IMG/VR virus record: IMGVR_UViG_3300035703_000185
Coordinates: 1 to 40,534 of that record
Length of the DNA: 40,534 nt
Source of the DNA: a virus
Strand: one strand, 5' to 3'
A program made the position numbers and the translations under genes. Below, piece by piece: positions 37,133 to 40,534 of the stretch. Each line of letters starts with the position of its first letter. Position 1 is the stretch's first letter. The notes below the pieces were generated by a model, which saw only the letters and a program-made list of their open reading frames with translations, was not told the DNA's origin and did no database searches.

Positions 37133-37771
37133 TCAGGCCTTGCCCGACAGCGCGCGGCGCAGGGCGCGGATGGCGCTTTCGATCTCAGCAGGATCGACAC
37201 CCGAAGCACTCGCTTCGAGCTCTCGCTCCCCGCCGCGAATCCTGTAGGTCACGGTGGCGCCACACGCGGTCACGTCGACCGACGCCACCGCCGCATTCAT
37301 CTGCTCGTGCACGCGGTCGCTCGCATCCGCATCATCCGATTTCACATCGCCACGCGGCCCGACAAACCTCTCCATCTCCAGGCGCTTCAGCTCAAGCTGC
37401 GCCCGAACAAGCCGCGTGCGCGCCTCCAGAATCCGCTGCTGCAGGCTTCCTGCCTCATCGGGATTCAACGGCGCCAACTCCGGCACCGTCTCGAAGCACA
37501 CCACGCCGCCGAGACGCTCCAGCGCGAACTGCAGATCGGCCCGGCCGATCTTGAAGTACTCCGTGCCCGTCGCGGGGTTCACCGGCGCCCAAGAGGGGCA
37601 ATCCCAGCCACCCACAAGCACGATGCCAACGTCCTCGCCGCGGATGCGGACAAAGCCGCCCTCTTGCTCGACCGTCCACCGCTGCTTGATGCAACCGCTG
37701 CGGTACAGCGCCACGCGCAGCTCGCACGTCCCGCCCGCACCATTGCCTGCCACCACTGTCACCAGGGGCAT
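37133..37771 (-). CDS. Unknown early leftward protein, 212 aa
   Basis: Starts MPLVTVVAGNGAGGTCELRV, with beta strands (GCIKQRWTVEQEGGFVRIRG, GTEYFKIGRADLQFALERLG) in the first half and a helical second half (ILEARTRLVRAQLELKRLEM, EIESAIRALRRAL). It is not recognised. It is separated from the CII-like gene by about 190 bases that contain no clear gene. Its position in the early operon suggests regulation or takeover functions. Confidence 0.6.
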   Translation of the reverse strand: MPLVTVVAGNGAGGTCELRVALYRSGCIKQRWTVEQEGGFVRIRGEDVGIVLVGGWDCPSWAPVNPATGTEYFKIGRADLQFALERLGGVVCFETVPELAPLNPDEAGSLQQRILEARTRLVRAQLELKRLEMERFVGPRGDVKSDDADASDRVHEQMNAAVASVDVTACGATVTYRIRGGERELEASASGVDPAEIESAIRALRRALSGKA

Positions 37772-37850
37772 CTGTCAACCTCCGAAAGAAGCGGCGCCCA
37801 GCCGCTGGTACGCTGGGGTTTCCACACCGACCAGCCCAGCGGAGGGCACC

Positions 37851-38111
37851 GTGATCAACGACGACGAACCACCGAGCGAAGCGCAGGCCCGACAAATCGC
37901 TACCGGCCAATACATGGCGCTGAGTGCAGCTGTGCACGCATTGATGGCCACGCACCCAAGGCCTGCCGAGATCCGCGCGATGTTCATGCACTTCCTCTCG
38001 GTTCCAGATCAGATCCTTCTGACCCAGCAGGCCCTGCAGGCGGACGATGGTCTGCGGCAGGCATACGCCGAAGTTCGGCTTTCGCTGCTCGACGCACTGC
38101 CCGGAAGCTGA
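37851..38111 (+). CDS. Small gene on the opposite strand of the early leftward operon, 86 aa
   Basis: Starts at GTG 37851 with a strong GGAGG ribosome site six bases upstream. The protein (VINDDEPPSEAQARQIATGQ, MALSAAVHALMATHPRPAEI, FLSVPDQILLTQQAL) is helical and acidic. It runs against all neighbours and overlaps the end of a weak minus-strand frame. A helical protein of this type recurs in phage genomes without known function. It is probably expressed separately, perhaps in the lysogen. Confidence 0.6.
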   Translation: MINDDEPPSEAQARQIATGQYMALSAAVHALMATHPRPAEIRAMFMHFLSVPDQILLTQQALQADDGLRQAYAEVRLSLLDALPGS

Positions 38112-38181
38112 GCCGATACGCGCAAGCGATCGCGCGCAGTTGGCTCAGCACAAAGCGGCTGTACTTAGGAGGCGGCTTCAT
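37984..38181 (-). CDS. Doubtful small basic protein, 65 aa
   Basis: MKPPPKYSRFVLSQLRAIAC, then YRLSFRAVRRAAKAELRRM and a Pro-rich tail. The ATG overlaps the previous stop (ATGA), which argues for a real coupled gene. But 128 bases overlap the plus-strand gene, and only one of the two may be expressed. No family. Confidence 0.35.
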   Translation of the reverse strand: MKPPPKYSRFVLSQLRAIACAYRLSFRAVRRAAKAELRRMPAADHRPPAGPAGSEGSDLEPRGSA

Positions 38182-38531
38182 TTCGCGCCGACCTCGGCGA
38201 GGCAATCCCGCGCCTCGCGATCACACAGCGCCCGGCCGACCCGCTCGCGCTCAGCGCACAGCGCAGCCCACTGCTCGGGCGACAGCTCCGGCGACGGCGC
38301 GATGAAGTGGCACACCGTGTGGCGGCGCATGCGAAGGTGCTCGGACAACGCATACCGGGGCGCAGCACCGCCGCGGCCCATCAGGGCCTGGCGCGAGACC
38401 AGCGGCAGCACCTCGATCTGCGCGGGCAGCGCTTCAGCCGCCGCCTGCTTCAGCTCGGCGATCAGGCGTTCGAGTTCGCCCGCACCTTCGATCTGGATCA
38501 GCAACCGCAGCACTTCGTCGCGGATGGCCAT
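38178..38531 (-). CDS. Unknown early protein after the Cro-like gene, 117 aa
   Basis: MAIRDEVLRLLIQIEGAGEL, then LERLIAELKQAAAEALPAQI (coiled coil), LPLVSRQALMGRGGAAP and a helical end with three Cys. No known family. It comes one base after the Cro-like stop, so it should be among the first lytic genes made. It may act as an early regulator. Confidence 0.6.
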   Translation of the reverse strand: MAIRDEVLRLLIQIEGAGELERLIAELKQAAAEALPAQIEVLPLVSRQALMGRGGAAPRYALSEHLRMRRHTVCHFIAPSPELSPEQWAALCAERERVGRALCDREARDCLAEVGAK

Positions 38532-38532
38532 C

Positions 38533-38796
38533 TCACGCCGCCCTCTGTTCGGCCGCGCTGGGCGCGGGGGTGGTGGGTTGGGCTTCTTGCGGCTGCAGGC
38601 CCCAAAGGTCAGGGCGAAGCTCTGCGCGCGCCACCTGCCCTCCCGTCGCCGCCTCAATGCGAAGCGCGAACTCGGCGCTAGGTCTGCGGCCGCGCCAACC
38701 AGTCGCCAGCTGCCAGAGGTAGCCGTCCGACGTGCCCAGCGCACTGACCAGCGCGGCGCGCCGGGTTTCGTCTGCGATGAAGCTCTTCAGGTCCAT
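38533..38796 (-). CDS. Cro-like repressor (YdaS-type), 87 aa
   Basis: Residues about 2-60 form a helix-turn-helix: MDLKSFIADETRRAALVSAL, GTSDGYLWQLATGWRGRRPS, then AEFALRIEAATGGQVARAEL. This is the YdaS/Cro-type pattern in which residues around LWQLA set recognition. It would bind the operators between it and cI and favour lytic growth. ATG 38796 is chosen; a TTG at 38805 is an alternative. The -10 element ends about 8 bases upstream, so the mRNA may be nearly leaderless. Confidence 0.82.
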   Translation of the reverse strand: MDLKSFIADETRRAALVSALGTSDGYLWQLATGWRGRRPSAEFALRIEAATGGQVARAELRPDLWGLQPQEAQPTTPAPSAAEQRAA

Positions 38797-38803
38797 GGCA
38801 GGC

Positions 38804-38867
38804 AATGTAGCGAAACGCTAAACCCAGCGCAAGCACCACGCTACTCGCGCGGCGTAGCGCGGCGCTA
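38804..38867. promoter_or_regulatory. Three-site operator (OR-like) and cro promoter
   Basis: TAGCG-AAA-CGCTA (38808-38820), a degenerate AAGCA-CCA-CGCTA (38831-38843) and TAGCG-CGG-CGCTA (38855-38867) lie 23 and 24 bp apart. On the minus strand TTGCGC (38832-38827) and TACATT (38809-38804) are 17 bases apart, a fair promoter for the Cro-like gene. The first operator falls within its spacer. The third operator ends just before the cI start and could control cI itself. Confidence 0.78.
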
Positions 38868-38880
38868 TTGAATGCTGAGC

Positions 38881-39615
38881 ATGGAAACCGTCGCCGACAT
38901 CCGCCATGCCAACCTGATCGAACTCATCCGCCGCGCAGGCGGAACCGGCGCGTTCGCCGAGCGCATCCGGCGCGACGCCAGCCAGGTCAGCCAATGGGCC
39001 AACCGAGCGCCGGACTCAAAGACCGGGAAGCCGCGCAACATCGGCGACCGCGCGGCCCGACACATCGAACAGGCCCTGCAGCTACAGCGCGGCTGGATGG
39101 ATGCCGTGCACGCGCCAGCGGCGCCGTCGACTTCCTACATCGGCAAGGATGCCAACCTCGCGCGCTACCGAATCGAGGAAGGCACCACCGAGAACGGCGC
39201 GCGCGATATCGCGTTCATGGATGCAATGGGCAGCTGCGGGGGCGGCATGCTGAACATCGATGCTGAGATGCGCACACCCCTGCTCAAAGAAGCAGGGTGG
39301 TTCAAGCGCTACCGTGTGCAACCCGAAGACTGTCTGGCCGTGTGGGCCGACGGCGACAGCATGGCCAGCTTCATCGTCGATGGCGATATCGTCATCTTCA
39401 ACCGCTCGCGCCGAATCCCTCGCAGCGGCCAGATCTTCTTGATCGAGCACCCGGACGGCCTGCGAATCAAGCGCCTGCGCCGAGAGATCGACGGCACGTG
39501 GGTGCTGGAAAGCGATAACCCCGACAAGCGCCGCTTCCCCGATGAGCGCATCGGCCCTGAGGAAGCGCACCTGTTGAACATCGTGGGCGAGTTCGTGTAC
39601 CGCCAGGGCGGCTAG
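38881..39615 (+). CDS. cI: CI-like repressor with S24 (LexA-type) peptidase
   Basis: N-terminal helix-turn-helix (ADIRHANLIELIRRAGG, then FAERIRRDASQVSQWANR), a linker, then a LexA/S24 peptidase: Ser in WADGDSMASFIVDGDIVIF and Lys in HPDGLRIKRLRREIDGTW. A Cys-Gly in MGSCGGGML could be the self-cleavage site, so the repressor should be SOS-inducible. It should bind both operator sets. ATG 38872 is an alternative start (three more residues). The 3' end overlaps the converging lipoprotein-like gene by 4 bases. Confidence 0.9.
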   Translation: METVADIRHANLIELIRRAGGTGAFAERIRRDASQVSQWANRAPDSKTGKPRNIGDRAARHIEQALQLQRGWMDAVHAPAAPSTSYIGKDANLARYRIEEGTTENGARDIAFMDAMGSCGGGMLNIDAEMRTPLLKEAGWFKRYRVQPEDCLAVWADGDSMASFIVDGDIVIFNRSRRIPRSGQIFLIEHPDGLRIKRLRREIDGTWVLESDNPDKRRFPDERIGPEEAHLLNIVGEFVYRQGG

Positions 39616-40295
39616 CGCAAGCGGCGGTAGGCGGTCACCTGCCCTTCGATGCAGTGCGCGACCATGGGCCAGTTGTAGCCGTGATGATCATTCCACTCTG
39701 AGGCACAGGTCTGCACGACCTGCTGCAGCTCGGGCGTGCTCGTTACCTGAGGGTCGTTCATCCAGCGCTGCACATCGCGCGCCCCGTTCTGCTGGCGCTC
39801 CAAGCAGTGCGCCTGCATTCTAAAGTTGCCGGGCCACTCTTCTTCGCATCGTGCCATGAGCACCTTGCGAGCCTCCATCGCCCTCAAGGCACCAGCGTAG
39901 GACGCCTCCGCACGGGGCGCAGGCTCGCCATCTTCATCGCAGTGCGATCGCCACTCACCATCTTGGCACCGCCGCGAAGCACCCCCACCAGCGAAGGCAC
40001 GTCGCTCGCCCAACTCTTCCCGCGCGACCTCGCGCATCTCCCATCCCTGGGCCCTGCACTCAGCCTCAGTGAGACGCTCGAATGCCGTCCCAGCAGAGGA
40101 GTAGCAGATTCTCAGGGTTGCGGGCGGCTCGCGCCGCTCGTTGAAGTCGAGGTAGGTCCCGCCTGCGACCTCACAGTCACGCGGCGTCGCACTCAAGATC
40201 GGGGTGCCACCCTTCGACATGCACAGCCCTCCGCGACCTTCCGCGGGCAACGAAGCGGCTGCCAGAACGAGCAACATCAGTGCAGCAGAGCGCAT
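39612..40295 (-). CDS. Secreted Cys-rich protein next to cI (lysogeny-associated candidate), 227 aa
   Basis: Starts MRSAALMLLVLAAASLPAEG, a signal peptide. The mature part has many Cys (GGLCMSKGGTPILSATPRDC, CYSSAGTAFERLTEAECRAQ, RCQDGEWRSHCDEDGEPAPR, then RCEEEWPGNFRMQAHCLERQ). The C-terminal part recalls short helical modules with paired Cys (CASEWNDHHGYNWPMVAHCI). Periplasmic or secreted; function unknown. It lies beside cI and starts about 70 bases from an operator pair, so it may be made in the lysogen. Start 40295 is chosen at the signal peptide. Confidence 0.68.
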   Translation of the reverse strand: MRSAALMLLVLAAASLPAEGRGGLCMSKGGTPILSATPRDCEVAGGTYLDFNERREPPATLRICYSSAGTAFERLTEAECRAQGWEMREVAREELGERRAFAGGGASRRCQDGEWRSHCDEDGEPAPRAEASYAGALRAMEARKVLMARCEEEWPGNFRMQAHCLERQQNGARDVQRWMNDPQVTSTPELQQVVQTCASEWNDHHGYNWPMVAHCIEGQVTAYRRLR

Positions 40296-40363
40296 CGGAC
40301 CTTCTCCACAGGTAACCAAGGAGAGGATGCCACAGGGCGCCAAACGTCCCACGCTCAAGAATT

Positions 40364-40406
40364 TAGCGAATCGCTATTGACACAGAGTTTAGCGCGGCGC
40401 TAATGT
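40364..40406 (+). promoter_or_regulatory. Two-site operator (OL-like) and rightward early promoter
   Basis: TAGCG-AAT-CGCTA (40364-40376) and TAGCG-CGG-CGCTA (40390-40402) are the same 13-bp operator as beside cro. Between and across them lies a promoter with a perfect -35 TTGACA (40377-40382) and a TAATGT -10 (40401-40406) at 18-bp spacing. The second operator covers the spacer and -10, so repressor binding should shut the rightward early operon. Confidence 0.82.
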
Positions 40407-40445
40407 CCTCCCCACGCCGCACCCCGCGGCACGGAGGGAGCACCC

Positions 40446-40534
40446 ATGCAGCACGCACCCATCACCCGCACCGGCCCGCAGATCGGGTACGCCTTTGTCG
40501 CCGGCGGCGTGGTCATCAAGAGCAGCGAGCGCCG
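40446..40534 (+). CDS. First gene of the rightward early operon (5' part)
   Basis: Starts with ATG six bases after a strong ribosome site (GGAGGGAG, 40433-40440). Reads MQHAPITRTGPQIGYAFVAG, then GVVIKSSERR, and runs off the window. It is controlled by the OL-like promoter just upstream. The frame does not continue sensibly into the first bases of the window, so the end of the gene is missing. Function unknown. Confidence 0.6.
   Translation, partial: MQHAPITRTGPQIGYAFVAGGVVIKSSER

Noticed and set aside
37011-37247. Plus-strand ORF opposite the 37133-37771 gene
   Set aside because: Basic, Ser/Arg-rich shadow without a ribosome site, largely antisense to a better gene.
40446-40534. Direct joining of the window end to base 1 as a perfect circle
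   Set aside because: The gene starting at 40446 would continue in a frame that does not match the natural frame of 1-86, and no overlap of the ends is seen. The IGYA residues found in both are probably chance. A short missing segment is more likely.

Overview
This window is almost all of a temperate, tailed (siphovirus-like) phage genome. It is GC-rich and densely packed, with many 4-base ATGA/GTGA gene overlaps. No clear host housekeeping gene is present. The GC-rich codon use and the type of accessory genes (for example a DUF2845 secreted protein) suggest a high-GC proteobacterial host, perhaps a Xanthomonadaceae-like gammaproteobacterium; this is inference. The integrase and its probable attP lie in the interior with phage genes on both sides. 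An integrated prophage would have them at an end. The sequence is therefore best read as a circularly permuted, extrachromosomal or circularly assembled phage map. The two window ends fall inside the same rightward early operon, but joining them directly does not restore one reading frame, so a short stretch is probably missing.

The layout resembles lambda. A cI-like S24 repressor (38881-39615, +) is flanked by two sets of a 13-bp operator TAGCG-N3-CGCTA. One set (three sites, 38808-38867) controls a leftward operon: a Cro-like protein, small regulators, a CII-like protein, an O-like initiator with iterons inside its gene (35308-35433), and a P-like helicase loader. The other set (two sites, 40364-40402) overlaps a good promoter for a rightward operon. 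That operon runs off the right end and, on the circular map, resumes at the left end (1-6586). It encodes about 18 small, mostly unknown proteins, a Dam-type methylase, two HNH-like proteins, a cupin-like protein, a release-factor-like fragment and an AlpA-like excisionase candidate. It ends against the converging integrase.

The leftward late region (34148 down to 9029) holds terS, terL, a Mor-like regulator, a DUF6148-type connector, a giant portal-ClpP protease-major capsid fusion ORF, and a DUF2190 decoration protein. A lysis cassette follows (two small membrane proteins, M15 endolysin, tail-anchored protein, holin-like protein, lipoprotein, Rz/Rz1 spanins), then FII-like, U-like, tail-tube, Z-like, tape-measure and seven tail-tip genes. 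Several strong hairpins sit between the late genes. A four-gene accessory (moron-like) cassette with its own palindromic operator lies at 7833-8998, between the tail genes and attP, and ends in an intrinsic terminator.

The most unusual points are: the single ORF joining portal, protease and capsid; the paired operator regions; the iteron origin inside the initiator gene; the attP with CTGACGTA arm repeats around a tRNA-3'-end-like core; two mutually exclusive hairpins after the Mor-like gene; a release-factor-like protein lacking GGQ; and a lysis cassette set inside the morphogenesis operon.
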